Positions 18,947 to 28,336 are shown, numbered from the stretch's first letter. The stretch: 56,897 bases of DNA from Candidatus Omnitrophota bacterium (GCA_030650275.1 JAUSEK010000025.1:1-56897); one strand, 5' to 3'. Made by a program: numbers and translations. Notes: a model not told the origin generated them from the letters alone.

Positions 18947-21900
18947 TCTGTCCATCAAGCGTCCGGTGTTCGCCTGGATGTTCATGGCCGCCCTCATCGT
19001 GTTCGGGGCGATCGGGTTTAAGGGCATGGGCGTGAGCCAATTGCCCGACGTGGAATTCCCGGTCATTTCCGTGAATCTCACCTGGCAGGGCGCGGCACCC
19101 GAGGTCATGGAGTCCAATGTCGTGGACATCATTGAACAATCGTTGACCTCCATCGAGGGGGTCCGCGACATTTCTTCCTCCGTCCGCCAGGGGCGGGCCA
19201 CCGTCACCGTTGAACTGGAATTGGACCGCAATGTGGACGTGGCTGTCCAGGAAGTGCAGACAAAAATATCCCAGGTCCAGAGGTCTTTGCCCAAAGACAT
19301 TGACCCGCCCACCGTGACCAAGGTCAACCCGGCCCAGCAGCCCATCATCTGGCTGACCCTGCACGGGGAAGGGCACGCCCCGCGGGAACTCATGAAATAC
19401 GTCCAGGACCATTTGCAGGACCAGTTTGCCACCATCAGCGGCGTGGGGGAAGTTACGCTGGGCGGGTTCGTGGCGCCCAATTTGCGCGTGTGGCTGGACG
19501 CGGACAAAATGACCGCCAATGAATTGACTGTCGACGATGTGGTCGCCGCCATCACCCGGGAACATTCCGAAATACCGGCCGGCCGCATTGAGACGCCGAC
19601 CATGGAACAGAACGTGCGCGCCATGGGCGAGGCCGGCACGGCGGAAGAATTCGCCGATATTGTCATCCCCAAAAGGAGCGGCCAGCCGATCTACAAACCC
19701 ATTTATCTCAAAGATGTGGCCGCGGTTGAGGACGGGCTGGACGATGTCCGGCGCATTTCCCGCAGCAACGGGGCCTCCGCCATAGGGCTCGGCATCCGCA
19801 AACAGACCGGCGCCAATGAAGTCGCGGTGAGCAAAGGGGTTTTCAAGAAACTGGAACAGGTCCGCAAACAATTGCCGAAAGGCATGGAACTCGACGCTGT
19901 CATCAACCGCACCAAGTTCATTGAGGATTCCATCAATGAACTGATGTTCACCCTCGTGCTTTCGGCCATCGTGACGTCCCTGGTCTGCTGGCTGTTTTTG
20001 GGGTCGTGGACCGCCACCGTCAATATTTTAATGGCTATTCCGACGTCCATCATAGGGACGTTCATCGTCATCCATTTCCTTGGTTTTACCCTCAACACGT
20101 TCACGGTCTTAGGGTTGTCGCTGGCCATCGGTATCGTGGTGGACGACGCGATCATGGTGCTGGAGAACATCGTCCGCTACCAGGAAAAAGGCGTGCCCCG
20201 TTTGGCGGCGGCCCAGCAGGGGGCCAGGCAGGTCACCTTCGCGGCCACGGCCGCGACCGCGGCCATCATCGCGATCTTTTTGCCCGTGGCGTTCATGTCC
20301 GGCATCATTGGAAAATTTTTCTATCAGTTCGGAGTGACCATTTCCGTGGCAGTCGCCCTGTCTTTGCTGGAAGCGCTGATGCTCACTCCCATGCGCTGTT
20401 CGCAATTCCTGCAGGCGGGGACGCGCTCGACGGCGTTCGGCAGGGCCGTGGACCGCCTGTTCCATCAAATGGCGAAGCATTACCGCGTCGGACTGCATTG
20501 GGTGCTGGGGCGCCGCTGGCCGGTGGTGGCGGTGTCTTTGGGGGTTTTCCTTTTGTCCCTGGTCTTTGTCGGATTTTTACGCAAGGAATTCGTCCCGGCG
20601 CAGGACCAGAGCATGTTCTTGTGCAGTTTGCAGACACCGGTGGGCTCTTCCATGGATTATACAAATGAGCGTTTTAAGGAAGCCGAGAAATTCGTCATGA
20701 GCCGCCCGGAGGTCGCGCGTTATTTCGCGGCCATCGGCGGTTTTCAGGGCGGTGAGGTCAACAAAGGCATGATCTTTGTGACCTTCAAGTCCCCGCGCCA
20801 GCGTCCCGTGGTAGTACCGGGCAAACATCCTTTGTCGCAGGCGGAATTGATGGTCCTGTTCCGCAAGGAACTCAACAAGGTCCCGCATGTGAAGGCGTTC
20901 ATCCAGGATCTGTCCTTGAGCGGTTTTTCCGCCAAGCGCGGGCTTCCCATTGAAATGTCCATCCAGGGCCCGGATTGGGACCAATTGTGGCAGCATGCCC
21001 AAGGGATCAAGGAGCGGATGGCCCAAAGCGGCCTGATGGTGGACGTGGATACCGATTATCTGGCCGGGGCCTCCGAGATCCGTGTCATCCCGGACCGCGC
21101 CAAAGCCGCCGCCCACGGGGTGAGCATTGAATCCATCAACGCGACCGTCAACGCGCTCATCGGCGGGGACCGGGTGGCCCAGTACACGCATAACGGCAAA
21201 CGCTACGACGTGCGTGTGCGCCTGATCGCGCAGCAAAGAGCGGCGGCCAACGACATCACTCAATTATGGGTGTGGAATGATCGCGGGGAACTGGTGCAGT
21301 TAAAAGACGTGGTGACACTTGAAGAAAAACCCGCGGCCGTCAACATCACCCGCCGCAACAGGGAGAGGGCCATCACCATTTTTGCCAACGTGGCGCCGGG
21401 CAAGTCTCAATCCACGGCCGCGGCCGAGGCCCAAAAGATCGCCAAGGCCGTTCTTCCCGATGGGTATACGGCTGTTTTCACCGGCAGCAGCAAGACGTCC
21501 CAGGAAAGCGGAGGGGGCCTGGCGTTCGTCTTTATCATGGGGATCGTGGTGGCCTATATGGTTTTGGCCTCGCAGTTCAACAGTTATGTCCATCCGTTGA
21601 GCGTTTTGATGGCGCTTCCGTTTTCCATTTCCGGGGCCCTGATCGCCTTATGGATGGGCGGGCAGTCCCTGAACCTTTACAGTTTGATCGGCCTCATTCT
21701 TTTGATGGGGATCGTTAAAAAGAATTCCATATTGCTGGTGGATTTTACCAATCAGATGCGCGAAAAAGGCCTTGAGGTCCGCGAGGCCTTGCTGGAGGCC
21801 TGTCCCGTGCGTCTGCGTCCCATTTTAATGACCTCCGCCGCGACCATTGCCGCGGCCATCCCGCCGGCATTGGCCATAGGCCCCGGTGTCGAAGTCCGCG

Positions 21901-22007
21901 TCCCCATGGCGATCGCGGTCATCGGCGGCGTTATTGTTTCAACTTTTTTCACCCTGTTCGTCGTGCCGTGCGTGTATAGCCTTTTGGCAAAACTGGAACA
22001 TAAATAA
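18933..22007 (+). CDS. RND efflux pump, HAE1/AcrB type
   Basis: 1024 aa inner-membrane proton-driven exporter. It starts MTLSDLSIKRPVFAWMF, the usual N-terminus, and has two sets of six helices with two large periplasmic loops. The proton-relay pair D404-D405 lies in GIVVDDAIMVLENIVRY. A second helix block contains LIGLILLMGIVKKNSILLVD. The ATG at 18933 overlaps the UppP-TolC gene by 14 nt. No periplasmic adaptor (membrane fusion protein) gene is found beside it, though such pumps normally need one. Substrate unknown. Confidence 0.94.
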   Translation: MTLSDLSIKRPVFAWMFMAALIVFGAIGFKGMGVSQLPDVEFPVISVNLTWQGAAPEVMESNVVDIIEQSLTSIEGVRDISSSVRQGRATVTVELELDRNVDVAVQEVQTKISQVQRSLPKDIDPPTVTKVNPAQQPIIWLTLHGEGHAPRELMKYVQDHLQDQFATISGVGEVTLGGFVAPNLRVWLDADKMTANELTVDDVVAAITREHSEIPAGRIETPTMEQNVRAMGEAGTAEEFADIVIPKRSGQPIYKPIYLKDVAAVEDGLDDVRRISRSNGASAIGLGIRKQTGANEVAVSKGVFKKLEQVRKQLPKGMELDAVINRTKFIEDSINELMFTLVLSAIVTSLVCWLFLGSWTATVNILMAIPTSIIGTFIVIHFLGFTLNTFTVLGLSLAIGIVVDDAIMVLENIVRYQEKGVPRLAAAQQGARQVTFAATAATAAIIAIFLPVAFMSGIIGKFFYQFGVTISVAVALSLLEALMLTPMRCSQFLQAGTRSTAFGRAVDRLFHQMAKHYRVGLHWVLGRRWPVVAVSLGVFLLSLVFVGFLRKEFVPAQDQSMFLCSLQTPVGSSMDYTNERFKEAEKFVMSRPEVARYFAAIGGFQGGEVNKGMIFVTFKSPRQRPVVVPGKHPLSQAELMVLFRKELNKVPHVKAFIQDLSLSGFSAKRGLPIEMSIQGPDWDQLWQHAQGIKERMAQSGLMVDVDTDYLAGASEIRVIPDRAKAAAHGVSIESINATVNALIGGDRVAQYTHNGKRYDVRVRLIAQQRAAANDITQLWVWNDRGELVQLKDVVTLEEKPAAVNITRRNRERAITIFANVAPGKSQSTAAAEAQKIAKAVLPDGYTAVFTGSSKTSQESGGGLAFVFIMGIVVAYMVLASQFNSYVHPLSVLMALPFSISGALIALWMGGQSLNLYSLIGLILLMGIVKKNSILLVDFTNQMREKGLEVREALLEACPVRLRPILMTSAATIAAAIPPALAIGPGVEVRVPMAIAVIGGVIVSTFFTLFVVPCVYSLLAKLEHK

Positions 22008-22023
22008 GGTAGCACCTGCCTTC
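22006..22023 (+). repeat. Half copy of family C repeat
   Basis: AAGGTAGCACCTGCCTTC, identical to the left arm of the hairpin at 48803-48844. It follows the RND stop and ends just before the AAGGAG ribosome site of the next gene. Confidence 0.7.
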
Positions 22024-22036
22024 TAAGGAGCGTTTC

Positions 22037-22444
22037 GTGTTCAAGCGATTTAAAAGTTGGGCAAAGGGTTTGTATGAGCGGCTGGTGCGCATGGACGACA
22101 GCCCCCAGCGCGTTGCTTTGGGTTTTGGCGTCGGCGTCTTTTTGGGGCTCCTGCCCGGCACAGGGCCGTTGGCGGCGCTGGCCGCCGCGTTCGTGTTCCG
22201 TTTAAATAAAGCAGCCGCGCTTTTGGGAAGCGTTTTGACCAATACGTGGTTGAGTTTCGTGACCTTTGCGCTGGCCTTGAAGATCGGGTCCGCGCTTTTA
22301 GGCGTCAACCGGTCTGACGACGCCTCCCTGGTCAATGTCCTTAAACCCTTGCTGGCCGGATACGCGGTGGTGGGTTTTGGCTGTGCCTTGGCCGCTTATT
22401 TGACAGCCCTTTGGGTCCTCACCCGACGCCGCAAGGTTAAGTGA
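22037..22444 (+). CDS. DUF2062 membrane protein
   Basis: 135 aa with GTG start 6 nt after AAGGAG. Three hydrophobic segments and the conserved DUF2062 stretch GFGVGVFLGLLPGTGPLAALAAAFVFRLNKAAALLGSV (given here as GVFLGLLPGTGPLAALA near residue 33 and RLNKAAALLG near 55). Members are small inner-membrane proteins of unknown function, sometimes next to polysaccharide or lipid genes. Confidence 0.85.
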   Translation: MFKRFKSWAKGLYERLVRMDDSPQRVALGFGVGVFLGLLPGTGPLAALAAAFVFRLNKAAALLGSVLTNTWLSFVTFALALKIGSALLGVNRSDDASLVNVLKPLLAGYAVVGFGCALAAYLTALWVLTRRRKVK

Positions 22445-22450
22445 TTTTTC

Positions 22451-22479
22451 TTGTCATTTATCCTGCCCGGAGATATACT
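22451..22479 (+). promoter_or_regulatory. Sigma70-type promoter for the 22514 gene
   Basis: TTGTCA (22451-22456), 17-nt spacer, TATACT (22474-22479). It sits in the gap after the DUF2062 gene and would give a leader of about 28 nt that contains the GGAGGA ribosome site. Confidence 0.6.
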
Positions 22480-22513
22480 ACTTTCTTTCCGCAAATAGAT
22501 TGGAGGATGACAC

Positions 22514-23248
22514 GTGGTAGAAAGTGTAGGGCAGAAAACCCGTTTGAAGCGCAACGCCGGCCTGATCCTGTCAGCAGGCATGATCATTCTGACCGTTTAT
22601 GTCCTTAATTTGCAGGAACACAATTCCCGTATTCTGGCGCACTCAACAGACATGGCCCTGACATCTTCCGCCCAGCAAAGCGCGGATTATCGTGCATATG
22701 TCCGTAGGTATGGCGAAACCAAAGCGCAGTTGGAGGAAACCACCCGCAAACTTGAAGAAGTCAACCACCAGCTGGATACGGTCAGCGCGGAATTGACGCT
22801 CACCAAGGGCATGCTATCTCAGACCAAGAACATGCTCCTCCAGGCCCAGACGGAGAACGCGCGTTTGAAAGAAGAGATCAACAGCATTGATACCCAGCAG
22901 GAGAATATCCCGCAATTGGAAGCCAAGATCACCTCCCTTAAAGAGAGGAACACGCAGGTGGCTTCTGAATTGGATGACCTGAAAGGCCAGTTGCGCGCTT
23001 TTGAGGCGGATTTCGCCAATATGGAGGAAGGCAAGTCCCTGATCGCCCTTTTCCAGAGCAAGATCAAATTGGTCAAAAGCCGTATGCGTTATCTGAAGCA
23101 GGAGGCCTCTTTCGCCAGGATCGCCGCCCAAAAAGAACGCGACCGCGTGGAAGCCATCAACGGGAACAGCGGTTATCTGGTCCGCGACGGACAGATCAAG
23201 AAAACCAACGGCAGATCATTTGCCATCGATGTGAAAATTGTGCCGTAG
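22514..23248 (+). CDS. Membrane-anchored coiled-coil protein
   Basis: 244 aa with GTG start 6 nt after GGAGGA. A short basic N-terminus is followed by one hydrophobic helix (residues about 15-32, AGLILSAGMIILTVYVL) and a long heptad-patterned coiled coil (about 65-215). No catalytic motif. It should lie in the inner membrane with the coiled coil in the periplasm. It resembles the 43206 protein in layout but not clearly in sequence. It is too short, and lacks the lipoyl and beta-barrel parts, to be the missing adaptor of the RND pump. The TAG stop falls inside a family A repeat. Confidence 0.7.
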   Translation: MVESVGQKTRLKRNAGLILSAGMIILTVYVLNLQEHNSRILAHSTDMALTSSAQQSADYRAYVRRYGETKAQLEETTRKLEEVNHQLDTVSAELTLTKGMLSQTKNMLLQAQTENARLKEEINSIDTQQENIPQLEAKITSLKERNTQVASELDDLKGQLRAFEADFANMEEGKSLIALFQSKIKLVKSRMRYLKQEASFARIAAQKERDRVEAINGNSGYLVRDGQIKKTNGRSFAIDVKIVP

Positions 23249-23269
23249 GGGCGATCCTTGTGATCGCCC
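23245..23269 (+). repeat. Palindromic repeat, family A (GTAGGGGCGAT)
   Basis: 25-nt element with arms GTAGGGGCGATC and GATCGCCC around CTTGT. Bases 23246-23248 are the stop codon of the upstream gene. It is followed by another palindrome (GGGCGCGTGAG / CTCACGCGCC, about 23284-23305) and a degenerate GTAGGGG copy near 23319. Confidence 0.9.
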
Positions 23270-23354
23270 GAACGGGCATTGTCCGGGCGCGTGAGTCTCA
23301 CGCGCCTGTTTTATGCGTAGGGGTTCGATTCATCGCCGCCCAAGGAGGTTTTCA

Positions 23355-23804
23355 ATGTCATTAGAAGACAAAATTTCCCAGGATTATATACAGGCCATGA
23401 AAGCCCGTGACACGTTGAGGTCTTCAACGTTGAATTTTCTGCGCGCCGAGATCAAGAACGCCAAGATCGACAAGCGCGTTGAGACGATCGCGGATGCGGA
23501 TGTGATCACCGTCATCAAGAAACAGGTCAAGCAGCGTCAGGATTCCATCACCCAGTTCCGGGCGGGCAGCAGGGAAGACCTGGCGGTCAAGGAAGAACAG
23601 GAACTGCGCATCCTTCAAAGTTATTTGCCTGTTGCTCTGCCGCTGGAAACATTGAGAGCCGTTGTGGACGAAGTCATCAAGTCCTCCGGGGCCGTATCCA
23701 TGAAGGACATGGGCAAGGTCATGAAAGAGGTTTTGGCCAAGGTCGCGGGTCAGGCCGACAGCCAGGCGGTCAGCGCCCTGGTCAAAGAACGATTGTCCAA
23801 ATGA
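23355..23804 (+). CDS. yqeY: YqeY/GatB-like protein
   Basis: 149 aa. A YqeY family protein resembling the C-terminal tRNA-binding tail domain of GatB. Conserved segments are MKARDTLRSSTLNFLRAEIK, RQDSITQFRAG and the C-terminal MGKVMKEVLAKVAGQAD. ATG 23355 follows AAGGAGG; an upstream in-frame start in the repeat region was rejected. The role in tRNA-dependent amidation or tRNA binding is not settled in the literature. ATGA overlap with the next gene. Confidence 0.9.
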   Translation: MSLEDKISQDYIQAMKARDTLRSSTLNFLRAEIKNAKIDKRVETIADADVITVIKKQVKQRQDSITQFRAGSREDLAVKEEQELRILQSYLPVALPLETLRAVVDEVIKSSGAVSMKDMGKVMKEVLAKVAGQADSQAVSALVKERLSK

Positions 23805-24568
23805 TGCGTCCGATAAAATTTTTTTTAGCCGTCCTCGCGGTCCTTATTTTTACGTTTTGGATGCGCGGCCGTTATGTGGTGCCGGTCATGACCTATCATC
23901 ATGTTTCCGATACCGAAAGCGGGCATTCTTTGAACAATGTGACGCCGCGGTCATTTGCCCGGCAGATGGAATTCCTCAAGGAGCACCGTTACAATGTCAT
24001 CAGTTTTGATGATCTGGTCGACGGCCTCAAAAAGGGACACATTTTTGCCCGCAATACGGTCGTCATCCAGTTCGACGATGGCAATGAGGACAATTATATC
24101 AATGCGTTCCCCGTGCTCAAACAATACCATTTTCCCGCCATGGCATTCCTGATCTCCGACATGGTCGGGACCCCGGGTTTTTTGACGTGGGACCAGGTCA
24201 GGGAAATGGACGCGCAAGGATTTAAGGCCGGGGCGCACACGCGGCATCATGTGTATTTGCCCGACGTTTCGCCGGACGCGGCCCGCGACGAGATCTTCGG
24301 GAGCAAAAAGATCATTGAGGAACGCCTGGGGCACGCGATCGATTATTTTGCCTATCCCTCCGGCGGGTTCACCGGGCAAGTGCAGGGGATCGTCCAAGAG
24401 GCCGGTTTCAAGGCCGCGGTCACCACCAACCGCGGGCAGGACCGTCTGAACCGCGACCTGTTCGCGTTCAGGAGGATCCGCATGAAGGACGGGGACAATG
24501 CCCTGACCTTGTGGGCGAAATTATCGGGATATTATAATTTTTTCAGGAAATCCAAGGACTCGTATTGA
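23801..24568 (+). CDS. Polysaccharide deacetylase (NodB family)
   Basis: 255 aa. One N-terminal hydrophobic segment (residues about 6-20) acts as signal anchor. The NodB fold follows with the metal/catalytic motif QFDDGNED, then GAHTRHH carrying the two zinc histidines, and FAYPSGGF. Expected to de-N-acetylate or de-O-acetylate an envelope polysaccharide outside the inner membrane. Coupled to yqeY by ATGA and followed 3 nt later by the large GH94-like gene. Confidence 0.9.
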   Translation: MMRPIKFFLAVLAVLIFTFWMRGRYVVPVMTYHHVSDTESGHSLNNVTPRSFARQMEFLKEHRYNVISFDDLVDGLKKGHIFARNTVVIQFDDGNEDNYINAFPVLKQYHFPAMAFLISDMVGTPGFLTWDQVREMDAQGFKAGAHTRHHVYLPDVSPDAARDEIFGSKKIIEERLGHAIDYFAYPSGGFTGQVQGIVQEAGFKAAVTTNRGQDRLNRDLFAFRRIRMKDGDNALTLWAKLSGYYNFFRKSKDSY

Positions 24569-24571
24569 GCG

Positions 24572-27500
24572 ATGACCCGACAACAATACCATCTTGATCC
24601 CGACGGTTCTTTCGTCATCAATGATTACGATCACGTGAAGGCCTTTTCCAATTTTTTTCCGGGCATCGCGGGGTTATATGGCATTCCCATGTGGGCTTTT
24701 TACGTCAACCGCGGCCAGGGGATCACCAGTTTCGGCGTTGAATCCAAAGACAAGGCCATTTTAGAATTCCAGCCCGCCGACCGCGCCTACCGCTTGACGT
24801 CCATCCAGGGTTTTCGCACCTTCATCAAGATCGCCGGTCCAAAAAAAAATTTCTACGAGCCGTTTTCCAATTCCTCGGTTTCACCGTTTAAAGTCAGCCG
24901 GCGCATGATCATCACCAGCCATGACCTGACGATCGAGGAGATCAATGCCTCCCTGGGGTTGAAGGTGACGGTGAATTATTTCACCATGCCGGAAGAAAAT
25001 TACGCGGCGCTTGTCCGGCGCGTGACCATCGCGAACACCTCCCGCAAGCCGCTGTCCCTGTCCATGATCGACGGTTTGCCGGCCGTTAATCCTTACGGGC
25101 TTAAGGATTCGCTTTCCAAGAGTATGTCGCGCACTGCCGAGGCCTGGGTCGCTGTGCGCAATGTCGATTGTCAGGTGCCGTTCTATCAGTTGAAGGTGCA
25201 AGTGGCCGACACGCCGCAGGTCACGCATATCAAAGAGGGGAATTTTTATTTTGCGTTTGACGGCAAGGGTCTTTTAGACCCCGTGGTCGAAGCCGCGGTC
25301 GTCTTTGGTCACGCCACTGATTTTCTGGTGCCGGAGAAATTTCTGTCCGATACCCATTTTCGCGTGCCGGCCCGTCAGCAGACGTCCAACCGCACGCCCT
25401 GCGCCATGGCGCACGCAGCTTTTGTCCTGAAAGCCGGCGGGTCACGGGAAATAACGTCTTTGACAGGTTTCGCGCATGACCTGAAAGAAGCCAACGCCAT
25501 TGCCCGGCGGGCGGCCGATCCCCGGTCTATAGCGGCCAAAGCTGTCCGCAACCGGCAGATCATCGACGGGATCAAGGACTTTTGTTTCACCCATAGCGCC
25601 AAGCCTGCTTTTGACCGATACGCGGGCCAGACGTTCTTGGACAATGTCCTGCGCGGCGGGCTTCCGGTCTGTGTGCAGACCGCCGAAGGGACAGCGTCCT
25701 TTAACGTGTACAGCCGCAAACACGGGGACCCGGAACGCGATTATAATTTCTTTATTCTGGCCCCTACGCATCTGTCCCAGGGCAACGGCAATTATCGTGA
25801 TGTTAACCAGAACCGCCGCAACGATGTGTGGTTCAACAGCGGCGTCAAAGAAACCACGGTGGTCAATTTCCTGAATCTGGTCCAGGCCGACGGGTATAAT
25901 CCGCTGACGGTCAAAGGCACGATCTTTGCCGTGGCTGACCCCGGCCAGGCAGATGCCCTGATCAAGGAATTCGGCATGACGGACAGCACCGGGACCCTAA
26001 AAGGCCTTTTGGTCAAAGGGTTCATGCCCGGCGATCTGCTGAAAACCGTCCGCTGTTCCCCGGAATTTTTGGCCCGCGTCCTGCGCGTCTGCCGGAAACA
26101 GGAACAGGCCGAGCCGGGCGAAGGGTTTTGGACGGACCATTGGACGTACAATCTGGACCTGATCGAAAGTTTCTTGGGGGTTTATCCGGAGCATCTGCGC
26201 CGCCTTTTGGTGGAGGAAAAAGTTTTTCATTTCTTTTTGAACGACGCGTATGTCCTGCCGCGTGAAAAACGTTATATCCTGACTGACCGCGGGGTGCGTC
26301 AATACCACTCTTTGGCCGAACAGCCCGCCGCCGCAGGCCCCGCCATAGGCGGGGCAGGCGGGGCAGCCAAAGACAAGGGATACAAGTTAAGGACAAAGAA
26401 CGGCCAGGGCGAGGTGTATCACACGACGCTGGCGGTCAAACTTTTGTGTTTGCTGGCCAACAAAGCCGCCACCTTTGATCCCAGCGGCATCGGCATTGAG
26501 ATGGAGGCTAATAGACCCAATTGGTATGACGCGCTCAACGGTTTGCCCGGCCTGTCGGGGTCTTCCATCAGTGAAACCTTTGAGGTCAAACGCCTCGGGT
26601 CTTTTTTAAATGCCGCGATCAAGCAGGCCGGTTTAAAAGACCACGAGTGTGTGTCCGTATTCGTGGAATTGGCGGATTTCGTGGAGGGACTTGACCATTT
26701 GCTGTCGCTGGAACAGGACCCTTTAAAATATTGGCATAAGGCCAATGACCTGAAAGAAAATTACCGCAAGTCCGTGCGTTCAGGGATCACCGGCGTGGAA
26801 AAACCGGTCAAGGCCGGCGACGTGAAAAGATTTTGCGAGAGGATCATGGCCCGCGCCGACGCCGGTGTTGCCGCGGCCCAAAAGGGCCCTAGTCTTTTTG
26901 CCACATATTTCACGCATGAGGTCACCCGATACGATGCCCAACCCCTGGCCTTTAAGCGCCATGACCTGCCGTTATTCCTGGAAGGGTTCGTGCATGCTAT
27001 GCGCGTTGAAAGCGATCCGGCCGCGGCGGGTGAGCTGTATCGCGCGGTGAAGAAAAGCAAACTCTACGACCGCGTTTTGGGGATGTACAGGGTCAACGCG
27101 GACCTCTCCGGGGAAAGTGAAGAGATCGGCCGCGCGCGTATTTTTCCCGCCGGCTGGCTGGAGAACGGGTCCATATGGCTGCACATGGAATACAAATATC
27201 TGCTGGAAGTGTTGCGCCGCGGACTTTACGAAGAATTTTTTGCCGACGCGGCCAAGGCCTTTGTCCCGTTCATGGACCCGGCCCGCTATGGCCGCAGCAT
27301 CCTCGAGAATTCTTCATTCATCGTCAGCTCTGTCCATGAGGACAAAAACCTGCACGGGCAGGGGTTCGTGGCGCGTTTGTCGGGGAGCACCGCGGAGTTC
27401 GTGCATATGTGGCTTGTGATGAGCGCGGGCCATAAACCTTTCGCGCTCAACACGAAAGGGGAATTAACGCTGGAATTCAAACCGATCCTGCCCGGCTGGA

Positions 27501-27757
27501 TGTTTACCCTGAAACCCGATAGGGGTTTCGGGGCCCATACCTATGCTTTTAAATTTTTAGGAACGGCATTGGTCGTGTATCATAATACCGGGCGCGGGAA
27601 CACCTTTGGTCCCGGAGCTGTCAAGCCGGTGCGGGCGATGGTCAAATACGCGGGCGGCCGGGAACCTGTGGCCGTTGAAGGGGCCGTGTTCACCGGACGT
27701 TTGGCGCAGGACATCCGCGGGGGCAAGGTTGAACGCGTGGACATTACGTTAATGTAG
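24572..27757 (+). CDS. Large GH94/cellobiose phosphorylase-like protein
   Basis: 1061 aa, no signal peptide. The N-terminal half resembles the beta-sandwich domain of GH94-type phosphorylases (YGIPMWAFYVNRGQGITSFG, then LEEFQP-like and PEENYAALVRRVTI strands); the centre looks like an (alpha/alpha)6 barrel (RDVNQNRRNDVWFN, EGFWTDHWTYNLDLIESFL). The typical GH94 general acid motif could not be pinned down, so the activity (phosphorolysis or hydrolysis of a beta-glucan) is uncertain. Residues near 590-600 are low-complexity (AAAGPAIGGAGGAA), caused by an inserted GC-rich palindrome. The TAG stop lies in a family A repeat. Confidence 0.65.
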   Translation: MTRQQYHLDPDGSFVINDYDHVKAFSNFFPGIAGLYGIPMWAFYVNRGQGITSFGVESKDKAILEFQPADRAYRLTSIQGFRTFIKIAGPKKNFYEPFSNSSVSPFKVSRRMIITSHDLTIEEINASLGLKVTVNYFTMPEENYAALVRRVTIANTSRKPLSLSMIDGLPAVNPYGLKDSLSKSMSRTAEAWVAVRNVDCQVPFYQLKVQVADTPQVTHIKEGNFYFAFDGKGLLDPVVEAAVVFGHATDFLVPEKFLSDTHFRVPARQQTSNRTPCAMAHAAFVLKAGGSREITSLTGFAHDLKEANAIARRAADPRSIAAKAVRNRQIIDGIKDFCFTHSAKPAFDRYAGQTFLDNVLRGGLPVCVQTAEGTASFNVYSRKHGDPERDYNFFILAPTHLSQGNGNYRDVNQNRRNDVWFNSGVKETTVVNFLNLVQADGYNPLTVKGTIFAVADPGQADALIKEFGMTDSTGTLKGLLVKGFMPGDLLKTVRCSPEFLARVLRVCRKQEQAEPGEGFWTDHWTYNLDLIESFLGVYPEHLRRLLVEEKVFHFFLNDAYVLPREKRYILTDRGVRQYHSLAEQPAAAGPAIGGAGGAAKDKGYKLRTKNGQGEVYHTTLAVKLLCLLANKAATFDPSGIGIEMEANRPNWYDALNGLPGLSGSSISETFEVKRLGSFLNAAIKQAGLKDHECVSVFVELADFVEGLDHLLSLEQDPLKYWHKANDLKENYRKSVRSGITGVEKPVKAGDVKRFCERIMARADAGVAAAQKGPSLFATYFTHEVTRYDAQPLAFKRHDLPLFLEGFVHAMRVESDPAAAGELYRAVKKSKLYDRVLGMYRVNADLSGESEEIGRARIFPAGWLENGSIWLHMEYKYLLEVLRRGLYEEFFADAAKAFVPFMDPARYGRSILENSSFIVSSVHEDKNLHGQGFVARLSGSTAEFVHMWLVMSAGHKPFALNTKGELTLEFKPILPGWMFTLKPDRGFGAHTYAFKFLGTALVVYHNTGRGNTFGPGAVKPVRAMVKYAGGREPVAVEGAVFTGRLAQDIRGGKVERVDITLM
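26337..26355 (+). repeat. GC-rich palindrome inside the GH94-like gene
   Basis: GCCCCGCC-ATA-GGCGGGGC, a perfect 8-bp inverted repeat followed by a third GGCGGGGC copy. It is translated as a Gly/Ala-rich linker and leaves the frame open, so it is probably a small in-frame insertion. Confidence 0.7.
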
Positions 27758-27778
27758 GGGCGATCCTTGTGATCGCCC
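27754..27778 (+). repeat. Palindromic repeat, family A
   Basis: Identical in its 25 nt to the copies at 23245 and 35814 (arms GTAGGGGCGATC / GATCGCCC). It supplies the TAG stop of the GH94-like gene at 27755-27757 and precedes the GGGAGG of purE. Confidence 0.9.
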
Positions 27779-27793
27779 AATAGGGAGGTTCAC

Positions 27794-28324
27794 ATGAAAA
27801 AACCATTGGTCGGCATCAACATGGGCAGTCAAAGCGATATGGCGGTCAAGTCCGGCGCTGCGGACGTTCTGGATGCGTTCCTTATTCCCTATGAGGTCAC
27901 CGTGGTCTCGGCGCACCGCTCGCCCCAAGGCACGTTTGATTATGCTCAAAAGGCCAAAGAGCGCGGTCTTAAGGTCATCATCGCCGGCGCCGGCGGGGCC
28001 GCGCATTTGCCGGGTGTCGTGGCCGCCTTAACAACGCTTCCCGTCGTGGGCGTTCCGATCAGGTCCGGCAATTCTCTGGAGGGCCTGGATTCTCTGTTGT
28101 CCATCGTGCAAATGCCCGAAGGGGTCCCCGTGGCGGCCATGGCCGTCAACGGCGCCGGGAATGCCGGGATCCTGGCCGCCGAGATCATCGGGACTTTTGA
28201 CGCGTCCGTGGCCCGTCGTTTGAAAACCCATAAGGCGGGCCTTAAGAAAAAAGTTGAGACCTCGGCCGCGGCCATCAGAAAAAAAGGTTTCCGAAACATG
28301 TTGAAGCTCATGCGCGGGCGGTGA
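27794..28324 (+). CDS. purE: 5-(carboxyamino)imidazole ribonucleotide mutase
   Basis: 176 aa, de novo purine synthesis, converting N5-CAIR to CAIR. Family motifs are [25 protein letters not shown] and [22 protein letters not shown] lies 6 nt before ATG. No purK lies next to it. The C-terminus has a basic tail ([15 protein letters not shown]) a little longer than usual. The promoter of the next gene lies over its stop. Confidence 0.93.
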   Translation: MKKPLVGINMGSQSDMAVKSGAADVLDAFLIPYEVTVVSAHRSPQGTFDYAQKAKERGLKVIIAGAGGAAHLPGVVAALTTLPVVGVPIRSGNSLEGLDSLLSIVQMPEGVPVAAMAVNGAGNAGILAAEIIGTFDASVARRLKTHKAGLKKKVETSAAAIRKKGFRNMLKLMRGR

Positions 28325-28330
28325 TATACT
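28301..28330 (+). promoter_or_regulatory. Promoter giving a leaderless ppa transcript
   Basis: TTGAAG (28301-28306), 18-nt spacer, TATACT (28325-28330). The ppa ATG at 28337 is 7 nt after the -10 box, the expected transcription start, so the mRNA would begin at or next to the start codon. No ribosome site is present. Confidence 0.5.
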
Positions 28331-28336
28331 AATTCT

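Noticed and set aside
18539-19871. Long minus-strand frames (about 310-380 aa) opposite the TolC/RND junction
   Set aside because: Shadow frames of GC-rich coding DNA; the plus strand carries unmistakable TolC and RND sequences.
22514-23248. The coiled-coil protein as the missing RND adaptor
   Set aside because: It has no lipoyl or beta-barrel regions, only a membrane helix and a coiled coil.
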